A DNA stretch of 64,000 bases from Candidatus Zhuqueibacterota bacterium (GCA_014728085.1 WJMF01000231.1:30830-94829); one strand, 5' to 3'. Counted from the first letter of the stretch, positions 1 to 9,876 are shown. Notes: a model not told the origin generated them from the letters alone. Made by a program: numbers and translations.

Positions 1-1
1 C

Positions 2-130
2 TCTGAACGCAATTGGGACCGATTGACCTTCGTGCAGCACACCTGCAGGAAAGCAGGTCTGCCGGCTGATGCCTGGCAGAATGATGAAACCGATATTTTC
101 ATTTTTTCCGCCGATATTTTTTCAGAATAA
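2..130 (+). CDS. 3' end of an unidentified gene entering from the left edge
   Basis: Only one plus-strand frame is open from the left edge. It runs 42 codons to a TAA at 128-130 and has no Met, so it would be the C-terminal tail of a longer protein. The tail is mixed polar and hydrophobic, ends in FSADIFSE, and matches no family I recognise. The other two forward frames stop within the first 25 bases. An open stretch this short could occur by chance, so the call is tentative. Confidence 0.4.
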   Translation, partial: SERNWDRLTFVQHTCRKAGLPADAWQNDETDIFIFSADIFSE

Positions 131-210
131 CAAAGTCAGGGTCTATTTTACTTGTTTTTATCTGTGGCCTTGCCTAATTTGAAGATAAATATAACGATCC
201 GACTCTTAGA

Positions 211-1476
211 ATGAAAACAGCATTATTTTTTTTCTCAATTTTATTAATCGTCATAGGTTTCCATTGTTCCGACAGAGAACGCAATAATCCTCTGGATCCG
301 GATAATACGGATAGCGGTGGAAGACCGACTGGTTTTTACGCTTATGCGGAAAAAAATATCGTAAAGATACATTGGCAGCCCATAAATGCGATCGATTTAA
401 GCGGCTATACACTCTACAGGCGCAAGGCGGGAAACCAGTTTCGCGAGCTCGTCTCTCTGGCGCCTGACGTCCATCGGTATGAAGATGTCGTAGATCAGTA
501 CGGGATTACCTATGACTATAAAATGACGGTACTGGCAGGCGCGTACGAGTCTCGGCCCACAAAAGTCGCAAAGGTGACTCCGGGTCCAACTTTTACCTGG
601 CTGGCTGATCCCGGAGACGGAGCGGTAAAAAAATTTACGCATGATCTGGGATATGCTTTGTCGATGTTTTCCGGAGCCTATTCCCCTTTTCGTATTGCTC
701 TCAATTCAGCGCGGCAAAATCATTGGATATTTTCGAGATACAGTGGAACCATTTACAAGATAGACTCGTATGGTAATGCTATAGCACAAGTAAACGTCGG
801 TATGCCGACTTTGTGGGATATGGATGTCGACACCCTTCGCAATGAGTTATGGGTGGCACGGTATGGTCAGGGTATGGTAACGCTTATTTCTCATAACGCA
901 CAGGTCTTGCACTCAATTTATGATATCGGACATCCCCTGGCAGTGGCAGTGGATTCACGGCTGCAACTCGGTTGGGTTATCGATGATTCCAGCAAGAAGG
1001 TATTTCGCCTTCAAAATCACTATGGGCGTTTGCGAATTGAAGATAGTTATGATTTTACAAACCCAAAAGCGATCGCTCTCGATGAGAATGACCAGAGGAT
1101 GTGGGTAGCTGATAGTAGCCGGATCGTAAGAATGTCGTACGAGGGCAGAGTCGAGCGGGTAATCGATTCGCCCTATTATGCCAGGTTGATTGCGCTTAAT
1201 GTTCAGAATGGTGATATTTGGTATATAGATCGCCGCGCTTCCGGTGAGTTTGCTTCCCTGGTGAAATGCGATAGCGATGGTAATATGCTTTTCGAAAGGG
1301 AGGTCTTTTACGATCCTGTTGCCATTGTTGTCAACGAATTCAATGGCGATTGCCTGGTTGCCGACCTCAGTTATGAACATCTGGGGGTTTGGCGCTGTTC
1401 GAATAGCGGTGTTATAGAACACGTTATCGAAAACGTTCGCCCTTTTGATCTGGATATCGAATATACGGGTCACTAA
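211..1476 (+). CDS. Lipoprotein with FN3 domain and NHL-like beta-propeller
   Basis: Predicted secreted lipoprotein of 421 residues. A hydrophobic N-terminus ends in the lipobox-like IGFHC, which would lipidate Cys19. An NPLDPDN motif follows, which I associate with lipoproteins of Calditrichota/KSB1-like bacteria. Residues about 45-125 resemble a fibronectin type III domain (IHWQP, SGYTLYRR). Residues about 130-415 contain recurring blade-like motifs (LWVARYG, GWVIDDS, MWVADSS, IWYIDRR), as in NHL or six-bladed propellers. No catalytic motif is visible. The stop lies 3 bases before the first phosphatase gene, so it is probably co-transcribed and could be a surface sensor feeding the phosphatase (inference). 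There is no clear Shine-Dalgarno. A TATAAC at 190-195 could be a -10 box, but the matching -35 is poor. Confidence 0.75.
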   Translation: MKTALFFFSILLIVIGFHCSDRERNNPLDPDNTDSGGRPTGFYAYAEKNIVKIHWQPINAIDLSGYTLYRRKAGNQFRELVSLAPDVHRYEDVVDQYGITYDYKMTVLAGAYESRPTKVAKVTPGPTFTWLADPGDGAVKKFTHDLGYALSMFSGAYSPFRIALNSARQNHWIFSRYSGTIYKIDSYGNAIAQVNVGMPTLWDMDVDTLRNELWVARYGQGMVTLISHNAQVLHSIYDIGHPLAVAVDSRLQLGWVIDDSSKKVFRLQNHYGRLRIEDSYDFTNPKAIALDENDQRMWVADSSRIVRMSYEGRVERVIDSPYYARLIALNVQNGDIWYIDRRASGEFASLVKCDSDGNMLFEREVFYDPVAIVVNEFNGDCLVADLSYEHLGVWRCSNSGVIEHVIENVRPFDLDIEYTGH

Positions 1477-1479
1477 TAT

Positions 1480-3891
1480 ATGAAAAACTTTGCCAAATCT
1501 TCCGAATTGTTAATTTTAATCCTGGGAATATCCGGTTTTATTGCTTTTCTGTTTTTTTACCCGACCATTTTTGTCACCAGCGCCATCGATATAAATCATG
1601 AAAAGTCAGCACTAATAACCATTGCTAAAGAGTCACTTCAGCAGCTGGGGTATACGCCCTCGGAATATAATGCGCGAGTCGAATTTGAGGCGCACAATAA
1701 ACTGCTTGAATATCTAAATCGAAAATATTCGATAGAGGAGCAAAAAGAACATTTTGATGCTCTGCAACCCTATTACTGGCGTGTAACCTTTACACCCGTA
1801 AATGAACCGGCTGACAGCAGTGAAATGAAAAGCGATCTGTCCTGGATCAATCAAATCGATATACTTTTTGATCAAAATGGCGATGAAATCGGATTCTGGA
1901 CCAAGGCTGACGATGATAGCACGATTCACAATATTTCTCCCGAGCGGGCCCGCCATTTGGCGGATTCTACCTTGATAGCCCGGATGCAGGCGGATACCGC
2001 AAAATTTACCTTTTCGCGTTTTAAACAGATTCCGCGTGACTATAGAATCGACTATACGGTTGAATATCTGCGATCAGAACCGATACTGGATATTCCGGTT
2101 AAACTGAATATTGATGTGATTGGCGATCGCGTTGGTAACTATGAATATGAATTTGATGTTCCGGATTCCCAGGCTTCTGAATTATCACGCATCATCGCCA
2201 TTGTTCCCTTTTTCCTTGCGATCGTTGCTGTCGGTATCATGTTCATCGTCATGAGCATTAAAAAACTGCGGGCCGATGGACTCGGGCTGCGCTATGTTTC
2301 TCCTATAGCGATTTCGATGGGACTGGCCTCGGCACTTTGGGTCTTGCTGGAGGCGTCTTCCAGCGGGGTTGATATGATCAATACCATTATAGGCATGTTT
2401 TTCCTTGGTATTATCAGCAGTATTGCTGTTTTTATCGGAGTTGCGTGTTCAGACTCGATAACGAGAGAGATCTGGGATACCAAGTTGATCACTCTGGATG
2501 CGCTGAGGAAAGGCTATATTCAGCATCGTCTCTTTTCTTTGTCAGTCCTGCGGGGGTTTGCCTATGCCGGAATATTACTTGGTTTGATTGTCTTTTTTTC
2601 AAAAATTGCATCGTTATTTCATTGGAGTGATATTACCGATGTTGCAACTGACCTGAGCCTGGTCAACACCTGGAGTTCTTTTTTGACCGTCCTGGTCGGG
2701 GGATATACATCGACCATATGGTTACAATATATCCTCATCCTGTTTCTGGTTTCGTTTTTGGCCAAATATATAGGCCATCGAATGTGGATTATTTGTCTGA
2801 TCGGCTTGCTGTGGGGTGTCCTGAACAGCACCGAATCCTATTATCCGACACAGCACTATTATTTGAATTTTTTGCAATATTTTGTCTTTGGGGCCCTGTT
2901 TGCCGTCATTCTTTTAAAGTATGATTTTTTTACGCTATTTGTCGCCTTTTTTTCCTTTTACCTGCTCAAACGCGTGGTGATGCTTTATCATTTTGACCAC
3001 CAGACTTGTCTCCTCAATGCGGTGTTCTTGTCGTTGATTCCCCTTGCTTTGCTGGTTCTGTCAATAGTGTTTTATAAAAACAAGATCGATTACAGCGAAC
3101 TCAAAGTATTTACACCGGTCTATGTAAACAAAATTGTAGAGCGGGAACGGCTGCAACGCGAGCTGGAGATCGCACGGCGGGTACAGCTGAGCTTTTTGCC
3201 ACGTGAAAAGCCCGATTTCGCGGGACTTGATAGTGCGAGCATATGTATCCCGGCTCTTGATGTCGGTGGTGATTATTTCGATTTTGTTAAACTCGACTCT
3301 CAAAGGCTTGGTGTTGCTATTGGTGATGTATCCGGTAAGGGCATATCAGCGGCTTTTTATATGACTCTGACGAAAGGGTTTCTGCGTTCTATTGCCCGAA
3401 CCCTTGTTTCCCCAAAACAGGTGTTGATGGAGATCAATAAGCTTTTTTATGAAAATGTCGAACGAAGTCATTTTATCAGTATGATCTATGGAATCATTGA
3501 TCTTGAAAAGCGTCAATTTACATTTGCACGAGCCGGTCATAATCCGGTAATCACACATCAGACGAAAAGCGGTAAAACAGAACGGTTATGCCCGAATGGG
3601 ATTGCACTGGGTCTGGAAAAGGGTGAGATGTTTGATCAAATTATTCAGGAACAGCGGATACCGATTCGGACCGGCGATTTACTTGCCTTTTACACCGATG
3701 GATTCACAGAAGCGATGAATTCCAGCAATGAAGAATTTGGCGAAGCCCGGCTGGAGATGTTGTTGTCCTATTCCGATGATGAGGATGCGGAAACGCTCTT
3801 GCAAACCATCCACAATCGGGTGAAGGCGTTTACCGGCAATACAATCCAACATGACGATATGACGATGATTATTCTGAAAATTATGTCCTGA
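1480..3891 (+). CDS. Membrane-anchored SpoIIE-family PP2C phosphatase with degenerate CPBP-like region
   Basis: 803 residues. One N-terminal membrane segment (about 10-32) precedes a periplasmic region of about 200 residues that looks PepSY-like. About nine more hydrophobic segments (240-540) follow, then a charged helical linker (ERLQRELEIARRVQ, about 553-570) and a SpoIIE/RsbU-type PP2C domain. Metal-binding motifs are intact: VGGDYFD at 595-601, IGDVSGKG at 614-621, TDG at 739-741 and HDDMT at 791-795. The family dephosphorylates phospho-serine on STAS anti-anti-sigma proteins. The membrane region resembles CPBP (CAAX/Abi) proteases in layout but lacks their catalytic residues. The architecture is shared with the minus-strand phosphatase at 22544-25027, so the two are probably paralogues. 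It is the first phosphatase of the hub. Confidence 0.9.
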   Translation: MKNFAKSSELLILILGISGFIAFLFFYPTIFVTSAIDINHEKSALITIAKESLQQLGYTPSEYNARVEFEAHNKLLEYLNRKYSIEEQKEHFDALQPYYWRVTFTPVNEPADSSEMKSDLSWINQIDILFDQNGDEIGFWTKADDDSTIHNISPERARHLADSTLIARMQADTAKFTFSRFKQIPRDYRIDYTVEYLRSEPILDIPVKLNIDVIGDRVGNYEYEFDVPDSQASELSRIIAIVPFFLAIVAVGIMFIVMSIKKLRADGLGLRYVSPIAISMGLASALWVLLEASSSGVDMINTIIGMFFLGIISSIAVFIGVACSDSITREIWDTKLITLDALRKGYIQHRLFSLSVLRGFAYAGILLGLIVFFSKIASLFHWSDITDVATDLSLVNTWSSFLTVLVGGYTSTIWLQYILILFLVSFLAKYIGHRMWIICLIGLLWGVLNSTESYYPTQHYYLNFLQYFVFGALFAVILLKYDFFTLFVAFFSFYLLKRVVMLYHFDHQTCLLNAVFLSLIPLALLVLSIVFYKNKIDYSELKVFTPVYVNKIVERERLQRELEIARRVQLSFLPREKPDFAGLDSASICIPALDVGGDYFDFVKLDSQRLGVAIGDVSGKGISAAFYMTLTKGFLRSIARTLVSPKQVLMEINKLFYENVERSHFISMIYGIIDLEKRQFTFARAGHNPVITHQTKSGKTERLCPNGIALGLEKGEMFDQIIQEQRIPIRTGDLLAFYTDGFTEAMNSSNEEFGEARLEMLLSYSDDEDAETLLQTIHNRVKAFTGNTIQHDDMTMIILKIMS

Positions 3892-3904
3892 TTTGAGTGA
3901 TTTT

Positions 3905-5965
3905 ATGAAACGAAATATCAGCACATGGTCTCTGCTATTGCCTCTGGCTCTGTTCGTAATTGCCGTTTTGTTAAAATCACCGGTTTCCTCGCAACCGGAT
4001 CAAATTTATATACTGAAAGAGATACTGATATTCGGCGCCATCCTGTTATCGATTCCATTGATATTTCATCAAAAATGGGCGTCCGACCGTAATGTGCTGC
4101 GGGGATTGCGTCAGCTGTTTTTTTTCATCTTTCTTACCTATTTTCTCTTATTATTTTTTAGACAATCCTGGCCTCGATCCGCGCTTACCTTCAATGAGCC
4201 GGATTACCTCGCCCTGGTACTTTGGTCTGTCTATTCTTTTGTCTTTGCGATGATTTGTATAGGCATTCTCCGCAATTTGATTTTTATCAAGCGAAAACGT
4301 TCAACTTTGCGCAATTTTAGTGTCTTGTTGTTTTTTCTCGTTTTTTACGCCCTGTTGGGCGTTTTAAACAACCAGCTCGATATTCCCAAAGAGGTGGTCG
4401 ATTCCATTCATTATTTCATTCTTTTTATTCTTTTAAATTTGATGGTCATCAACTCGTTGAGGATTTCCTGGATTAATTATCTCAACAAAAAACAAAAAAT
4501 TACTTTATTCTGGAGTGGGCTGTTTCTGATACCTTTTTTAATCCATTTAACCGTTCTATATTATCAATCCAGCCCGATTATCCACTTTAGCGTTGTATTG
4601 GATCGATTTGTCAACCAGAGCATTTTGTTGCTGACTGTATATACCAGTTTCGCTTTAATCGGACTGCTTGCCCATCTACCCACTGCCCAACTTTTTGACC
4701 GAAAAATTCGACAAATCGAATCCATGCATAATCTGAGCCGGGCTATCAGCACAGAGTTTGATTTGAACAAATTGGTTGTTTTAATCGTTAAATTGGTTTC
4801 AGATGTAACGGAATCAGATTTTGCCTGGCTCGAGTTGTCTGATGAGAAAAACAGGAAACTTGTATTGGTATCTTCACGTAATTTAAAGGAGAAAGAAAAG
4901 CGAAATCGCGAGGTTTTTTATCATCAACAGTTGATTGAATTTTTGTCAGATCAGAATGAACCTTATCTGGTCAATCAGGTCAGCAAAGACGAACACGCAA
5001 AATTTCTTCTGGCCTGGAAAAAGGATATTGGTTCTGTTCTTATTGTTCCGTTGTACAGCGTGGAAAAAACAGTAGGTTTTCTCTATGCAGCAAAGCGGCA
5101 GGAATTTGCCTTTGAACAGGATGATATCGATATGATGAGAGCTTTTAGTGAACAGGTCATTGTAGCGCTTGAAAATGCGAGACTGATAAAAGAGTCCATT
5201 GAAAAGGAACGTTTACAGCAGGAATTGCTTGTTGCTCGTGACGCCCAGATGAAACTCTTGCCAAAGTCGATGCCGAAATTGCAGAATATACAAATCGATG
5301 CAATCTGTCGTACTGCCAATGAGGTGGGAGGCGATTATTATGATTTTTTGTCGCTGGACGACCATCAGCTCGGCGTCGTAATCGGCGATGTCAGTGGTAA
5401 AGGACCCTCTGCTGCCTTTTATATGGCTGAAGTAAAAGGAATCATCAACGCTTTGGCTAAAACACAGACCTCTCCGGCAAAGATATTGTGTCAGGTTAAC
5501 CGAACGCTTTATCCCAATATTGAGCGGAATCAGTTCATCAGCATGATCTATGGTGTTCTTGATGTTCGGGAAAGAACTTTTACCTTTGCCAGAGCCGGAC
5601 ATTGTCCGGTATATCTTGCATCGCCGCTATCAAATAAAGTGGACATTCTGGAGCCGCGTGGCATCAGTTTAGGGTTGAATTCAGGACCGATTTTTGATAA
5701 AACAATAGAAGAACGAAAGATATCTCTTAACGCCGGAGAAACATTGTTGCTTTATACGGATGGCGCCATTGAAGCGAGAAATAAAAACGGCAAAGAGTTC
5801 GGAGAAGAAAGATTAATAGAGGGTTTTTTACAATATAAAGAGCATTCTGTTTCGGAAATTAAATTAAATTTGTTAAATTATATTTATAAATTCGTTGAGG
5901 ATGAAAAGTCCTTTGATGATTTAACGTTTATCTTAATTCAAGCAGCACAAAAGTTTACGGTATAG
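3905..5965 (+). CDS. Eight-segment membrane GAF SpoIIE-family phosphatase
   Basis: 686 residues from ATG 3905. An in-frame TTG at 3893 would add four residues and is less likely. About eight hydrophobic segments occupy residues 5-275. A GAF-like sensor domain follows (about 280-410, starting MHNLSRAISTEFDLNKL), then the linker ERLQQELLVARDAQ and a PP2C domain with VGGDYYD (474-480), IGDVSGKG (493-500), TDG (618-620) and FDDLT near the C-terminus. All metal ligands expected for RsbU-type enzymes are present. The gene begins 13 bases after the previous phosphatase and ends 9 bases before the STAS gene. Its product is therefore a strong candidate for acting directly on that anti-anti-sigma protein. 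The ligand of the membrane or GAF part cannot be read from sequence. Confidence 0.9.
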   Translation: MKRNISTWSLLLPLALFVIAVLLKSPVSSQPDQIYILKEILIFGAILLSIPLIFHQKWASDRNVLRGLRQLFFFIFLTYFLLLFFRQSWPRSALTFNEPDYLALVLWSVYSFVFAMICIGILRNLIFIKRKRSTLRNFSVLLFFLVFYALLGVLNNQLDIPKEVVDSIHYFILFILLNLMVINSLRISWINYLNKKQKITLFWSGLFLIPFLIHLTVLYYQSSPIIHFSVVLDRFVNQSILLLTVYTSFALIGLLAHLPTAQLFDRKIRQIESMHNLSRAISTEFDLNKLVVLIVKLVSDVTESDFAWLELSDEKNRKLVLVSSRNLKEKEKRNREVFYHQQLIEFLSDQNEPYLVNQVSKDEHAKFLLAWKKDIGSVLIVPLYSVEKTVGFLYAAKRQEFAFEQDDIDMMRAFSEQVIVALENARLIKESIEKERLQQELLVARDAQMKLLPKSMPKLQNIQIDAICRTANEVGGDYYDFLSLDDHQLGVVIGDVSGKGPSAAFYMAEVKGIINALAKTQTSPAKILCQVNRTLYPNIERNQFISMIYGVLDVRERTFTFARAGHCPVYLASPLSNKVDILEPRGISLGLNSGPIFDKTIEERKISLNAGETLLLYTDGAIEARNKNGKEFGEERLIEGFLQYKEHSVSEIKLNLLNYIYKFVEDEKSFDDLTFILIQAAQKFTV

Positions 5966-5974
5966 GAGGATTGA

Positions 5975-6316
5975 ATGGCTAATTTTCAGGTAAAACGCGA
6001 TGATAGCGATCACTATTCCGTTCTTCGCATTGGCGGATTTTTGGATGCACATACGGCACCGCAGCTCGAGGAAGCAATCCAAAAACTCATTGACGAAGAA
6101 CGCTACAATATCATCATTGATTTTAAGGAACTCAATTATATTAGCAGTGCCGGTTTGGGCGTGTTCATGGGCTTTATCGAAAACATTCGAAACAACAGCG
6201 GCGACATAAAAATGTGCGGAATGAATCCAAAAATTTATCGGGTTTTCGATTTGCTCGGTTTCCCCTCTTTATATGATATTGTCAATGAAGAAAAAGAAGC
6301 TGTTGAAAAGTTTTGA
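5975..6316 (+). CDS. STAS-domain anti-anti-sigma factor
   Basis: 113 residues, the usual length for a single-domain SpoIIAA/RsbV-type protein. The motif YISSAGLGVFMG corresponds to the phosphorylation loop of the family. By alignment with SpoIIAA (YIDSSGLG), Ser58 would be the phosphorylated residue; the preceding Asp is replaced by Ser57, a variant common outside Firmicutes. A good Shine-Dalgarno (AGGAGG) lies 5 bases before ATG. In partner switching the unphosphorylated form captures the anti-sigma kinase, and the kinase inactivates it by phosphorylation. It sits between two phosphatases and directly before the kinase. It is the only STAS protein seen here, so it is the likely convergence point of the phosphatases (inference). 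Confidence 0.92.
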   Translation: MANFQVKRDDSDHYSVLRIGGFLDAHTAPQLEEAIQKLIDEERYNIIIDFKELNYISSAGLGVFMGFIENIRNNSGDIKMCGMNPKIYRVFDLLGFPSLYDIVNEEKEAVEKF

Positions 6317-6358
6317 ATTGTTAGGATATATCAAGATAACCAAAAGGTGGTGAAAAAA

Positions 6359-6826
6359 GTGATCGCAAAATCCGTACATGAATACAAATTGCGTATACCC
6401 AGCCAGACCGACAATTTGGAACTGATCCGTGTCTTCGTGGCAAAACTTGCGGAAAAGGTGGGTTTTGACTCTGACGATATCGGGAAAATCGAGCTCGCTA
6501 TAGATGAAGCCTGTACCAATGTAATCAAGCATGCTTATAACGGCGACCGTTCAAAACCATTGGATATAGCGATTCAAATTGATTTTCAAAAGTTTGCGAT
6601 TGTGGTTACTGACCAGGGCAAGGGATTTAATCCGAAAAAGGTCAATATACCCAATATGGATAAATATCTGGCAGAATTGCGCGTGGGAGGGTTGGGTATC
6701 TATTTGATGAAAACCCTGATGGATGAAGTCGATTATGATATAAAACCCGGTGTCAAGAATCAGGTTCGTATGGTAAAGTATTTTTTGGATAAAAATTCGA
6801 AAATCGTGCAAACGGAAAAGGCCTGA
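6359..6826 (+). CDS. RsbW/SpoIIAB-type anti-sigma serine kinase
   Basis: About 155 residues. HATPase motifs are visible: N-box ELAIDEACTNVIKHAY, G1-like VTDQGKGFNP and G2-like GGLGIYLM. These are the features of anti-sigma factor serine kinases that phosphorylate a STAS partner and bind a sigma factor. The start is not ATG. The frame is open from GTG 6347, but AAGGTGG at 6345-6351 is a good Shine-Dalgarno for GTG 6359, giving a protein that begins MIAKSVHEYK. The gene follows the STAS gene by 42 bases and precedes the tandem-GAF phosphatase by one base, which makes a compact kinase/antagonist/phosphatase unit. The sigma factor it restrains is not encoded in the window. Confidence 0.9.
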   Translation: MIAKSVHEYKLRIPSQTDNLELIRVFVAKLAEKVGFDSDDIGKIELAIDEACTNVIKHAYNGDRSKPLDIAIQIDFQKFAIVVTDQGKGFNPKKVNIPNMDKYLAELRVGGLGIYLMKTLMDEVDYDIKPGVKNQVRMVKYFLDKNSKIVQTEKA

Positions 6827-6827
6827 T

Positions 6828-8579
6828 ATGTCCAATGTTGTGAATGAAGACATAAGCAGAGCACTGGATCAGCGATTAGTAGAATTACAGTCTCTCTTTG
6901 AGACGAGTAAAGTCCTCAACTCTTCTTTGAATTTACGCACCATACTGGATAATTTACTGCTGACACCAATGGGCAGGATGATGGTCAGCAGAGGTATGGT
7001 GATTATTCATGATGCCGGCGAGGAATATAAAGTAGAAATTGTCAAGGGACTTGACCGGGATTTGATCGGGCGAAAAATTTTAATTGAGGAACCTGTTAAT
7101 ACCCCGCAAAGAAGAGAGGCTCTAAAACCGGAGAATTCATTTTTTAAATCTTTTCTTGATAAAATTGAAATCGATCTGCTTTTACCGATTGAAAGTACAA
7201 AACGTGTTGTTGGATTTATGTGTCTCGGTAACAAAGTGGGGAAAATTGAATTTAACGATAATGAAATCGATTTTTTGAGTTCTTTGACCAACATTGCGGC
7301 TACTTCTATCGAAAATGCACTGATGTTCAAAGAACTTGAAGTTTTGAATAGAAGGCTGGATAAAAAAATACAGGAACTCAACACGCTATTCGACATCAGC
7401 AAGGAATTGAATTCGACGCTAAAGCCGGAAAAAGTACTTAACTTATTGATATATGCCATTATGGGAGAGATGATCACTCAAAAATGTCTGGTTTTCCTCA
7501 AAGAAAACGATGCCTTCCAGCTGGGCATGTATAAAGGACCATTGTTGAGTACTGTCGAAAAAAAGACATTAAATCGCTCCGGATTGCTGAGGAGTCTGAA
7601 GAGCGTAAAAACGGTTATTCGCCTGGATGATGAGGATATTTCCAGAAATTTAAAAATTCTCTCAAAATTGGGTTTAAAAATTGCCGTTCCCATGCGTCTG
7701 CAAAATGAAACCCGGGGTGTGATTGCTATCGGGGAGAAAATTACAAAGGCAGATTTTAAAGAGGATGAACTGGAATTTTTAACAACCCTGGGAAACCAGG
7801 CGATGATTTCTCTGGAAAATGCCAGGCTCTTTGAAGAAACCATCGAAAAACAGCGAATGGAGGACGAGCTTGAAATTGCCAGAGATATCCAAAGGCGATT
7901 GTTGCCACAGCGGTTTCCGCATCTGGAGCAGTGTGAAGTTTATGGATTGAACATTCCCAGCCGTCAGGTCGGTGGTGATTATTTTGATGTCGTTCAATTA
8001 AAAAATGACCATATCGCTTTGATCGTTGCCGATGTCTCCGGTAAAGGTGTTGGCGCTTCCCTGCTGGGCGCAAGTCTGCAGGCAAGTATTCACAGTTTAC
8101 AGGATTTCCACACGGATATCGCCTTAATGATAAAACGGGTAAACAATCTGATTCATTCACAGACCAACTATGATAAATTTATTACTCTCTTTTATGCCGA
8201 GCTCGATTTGAATACGCTGAAACTTACCAGTGTTAATGCCGGCCACAATCCACCCTATCATGTTGGCAAAGACGGCAAGATGCGAAAATTAGAGGCTGGT
8301 GGTTTGTTATTGGGTATGATGCCGGATGTGGACTATGAATCTGAAACGGTTCAGCTGTATAAAAACGATATGGTGATCATGTTTACAGACGGTGTCACTG
8401 AAGCCAAGAATAAAGGTGACCACGATTATGAGGAGTGGCGACTCGAAACCTTAATTCAACAGAACACATCGCCGGATATAAAAACCTTAATCGAAACGAT
8501 CAAAGCATCCGTATACCAATTCGCTGCCGGAGAACCCCAATCCGATGATGTTACCCTTCTCGGTCTGAAGATAAAATAA
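6828..8579 (+). CDS. Soluble tandem-GAF SpoIIE-family phosphatase
   Basis: 583 residues with no membrane segment, so cytoplasmic. Two GAF-like domains lie at about 17-165 and 185-335; each opens with a similar sentence (LQSLFETSKVLNSSLNL and LNTLFDISKELNSTLKP), suggesting internal duplication. A coiled linker (EKQRMEDELEIARDIQ) leads to a PP2C domain with VGGDYFD (381-387), ADVSGKG (from 401), TDG (520-522) and SDDVT near the end. GAF domains commonly bind small ligands or dimerise; no ligand can be named. It begins one base after the anti-sigma kinase stop and is probably translated from the same message. Confidence 0.9.
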   Translation: MSNVVNEDISRALDQRLVELQSLFETSKVLNSSLNLRTILDNLLLTPMGRMMVSRGMVIIHDAGEEYKVEIVKGLDRDLIGRKILIEEPVNTPQRREALKPENSFFKSFLDKIEIDLLLPIESTKRVVGFMCLGNKVGKIEFNDNEIDFLSSLTNIAATSIENALMFKELEVLNRRLDKKIQELNTLFDISKELNSTLKPEKVLNLLIYAIMGEMITQKCLVFLKENDAFQLGMYKGPLLSTVEKKTLNRSGLLRSLKSVKTVIRLDDEDISRNLKILSKLGLKIAVPMRLQNETRGVIAIGEKITKADFKEDELEFLTTLGNQAMISLENARLFEETIEKQRMEDELEIARDIQRRLLPQRFPHLEQCEVYGLNIPSRQVGGDYFDVVQLKNDHIALIVADVSGKGVGASLLGASLQASIHSLQDFHTDIALMIKRVNNLIHSQTNYDKFITLFYAELDLNTLKLTSVNAGHNPPYHVGKDGKMRKLEAGGLLLGMMPDVDYESETVQLYKNDMVIMFTDGVTEAKNKGDHDYEEWRLETLIQQNTSPDIKTLIETIKASVYQFAAGEPQSDDVTLLGLKIK

Positions 8580-8615
8580 TTTTCCCTCAATGTTACAAAC
8601 CTGTGTGCAATATCA

Positions 8616-8644
8616 TTGCATATCCAACATTTTTATAGTATTTT
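8616..8644 (+). promoter_or_regulatory. Weak candidate promoter before the receiver-phosphatase gene
   Basis: The 107-base gap after the tandem-GAF phosphatase is the longest inside the signalling cluster. It contains TTGCAT at 8616-8621 and TATTTT at 8639-8644 with a 17-base spacer. Both boxes match the sigma-70 consensus only partly and the region is AT-rich, so this may be chance. If real, it would transcribe the receiver phosphatase and the genes after it independently. Confidence 0.25.
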
Positions 8645-8686
8645 AATTTTTGAAATTTGTAACTGTATTTTTTAGGATATCCGGAA

Positions 8687-9859
8687 ATGAGTAAAAAGCT
8701 AGATATTGATTATTCCCATATACTGATGGTAGACGATGATCTCAATGTTATCAAACTTTTATCCGGATTTCTCAAGAATGAGAATTTCGATGTTACCGGG
8801 GTTGAAAGCGGGGAAGCGGCACTGGAGGAAATAAAAGAAAAATCATATGATTTGGTCATTTCAGATCTCAACCTTCCCGGTATCAACGGAATTGAGATAC
8901 TGGAAGCAGCAAAGCGGAAAAATAAACACACACAGGTATTGATTCTCACCGGTTATGGGAGCATCGATTCCGCTGTTCGGGCCATGCAAAAAGGGGCTTA
9001 TGAGTACCTGACCAAACCCATCGATGGCAGTACCTTTCTTTATAAAGTAAAAAAAGCGCTGGAACGGCGATTTCTCGGCCAGCTTATCGAAGAACAACAG
9101 ACCCGTCTCGACCAGTACCACAGATTGATATCCCGTGATCTCGCACTGGCCAAACAGGTACAGGCGAGCCTTGTGCCTAAATATCTCGACCTTGCCGAGA
9201 TCGAGACTTCAGTGGAATATCTGCCGATGATGGGACTGGGGGGAGATTTTGCCGATATATACTCCGATTCCCAGGGAAGGGTCTATCTTACAGTTACAGA
9301 TGTTACGGGGCACGGCGTCTCCGCTGCTCTTATCGTAAATCGGGTTTGTAGTGAAATTCGAAAACTGGTGCGGGATGGACTGGAGCCGGCTCAAATGTTG
9401 TATGCTTTGAACACCTTTTTTTGTGAATCATTCGATCAAACCAGCATGTTTCTAACCTGCCAATTCATCCGTATCGATACTCGCCTGGGCGAAATTCTTT
9501 ATTCAGCGAGTGCCCATCCCGCAGCACTGCTATGCAAGCGCGGAGAAAATCAAATTCTGGAATTGCCGTCGCAAAACATTATTATCGGTTTTGAAAAAAA
9601 ACCCGAAAAAGAGTTTGTTCAGAACAAGATAAGTTATACGGTAGATGATTTTTTATTAATGTATACGGACGGCGTTATCGAAGCAGAGAATGCCGATAAA
9701 GTTACCTTTGGTCTGGAAGCGCTCAAAAAAACAATGATTGAAAACTGTCAGAAATCCAGTTTGAACATTCTCAAAGCTATCGTCAAACGCGTCGAGTCTC
9801 ACAGCAACGGCAATTTCAAGGACGATATTATTCTTCTGATTACGCGTCTGAAGAAATAA
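8687..9859 (+). CDS. Response regulator with SpoIIE-family phosphatase output
   Basis: 390 residues. Residues about 10-125 form a receiver domain: acidic pocket DDD at 16-18, phospho-acceptor Asp60 (ISDLNLPG), Thr88 and Lys110 (LTKP). A helical connector follows, then a PP2C domain with LGGDFAD, VTDVTGHG, MYTDGVIEA and KDDIILL. The PP2C core is more divergent than in the neighbours (VTGHG instead of VSGKG), but the Asp metal ligands remain. Receiver-PP2C fusions (RssB/RsbU-like) link two-component phosphorylation to partner switching. No cognate histidine kinase is adjacent, so its kinase is encoded elsewhere. A 17-base gap separates it from the radical SAM gene. Confidence 0.9.
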   Translation: MSKKLDIDYSHILMVDDDLNVIKLLSGFLKNENFDVTGVESGEAALEEIKEKSYDLVISDLNLPGINGIEILEAAKRKNKHTQVLILTGYGSIDSAVRAMQKGAYEYLTKPIDGSTFLYKVKKALERRFLGQLIEEQQTRLDQYHRLISRDLALAKQVQASLVPKYLDLAEIETSVEYLPMMGLGGDFADIYSDSQGRVYLTVTDVTGHGVSAALIVNRVCSEIRKLVRDGLEPAQMLYALNTFFCESFDQTSMFLTCQFIRIDTRLGEILYSASAHPAALLCKRGENQILELPSQNIIIGFEKKPEKEFVQNKISYTVDDFLLMYTDGVIEAENADKVTFGLEALKKTMIENCQKSSLNILKAIVKRVESHSNGNFKDDIILLITRLKK

Positions 9860-9876
9860 AACACAGAAGCATTGCT

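Noticed and set aside
955..1473. Minus-strand open frame of 172 codons opposite the propeller lipoprotein
   Set aside because: Overlaps a protein with signal peptide and repeated blades; no start signal or domain.
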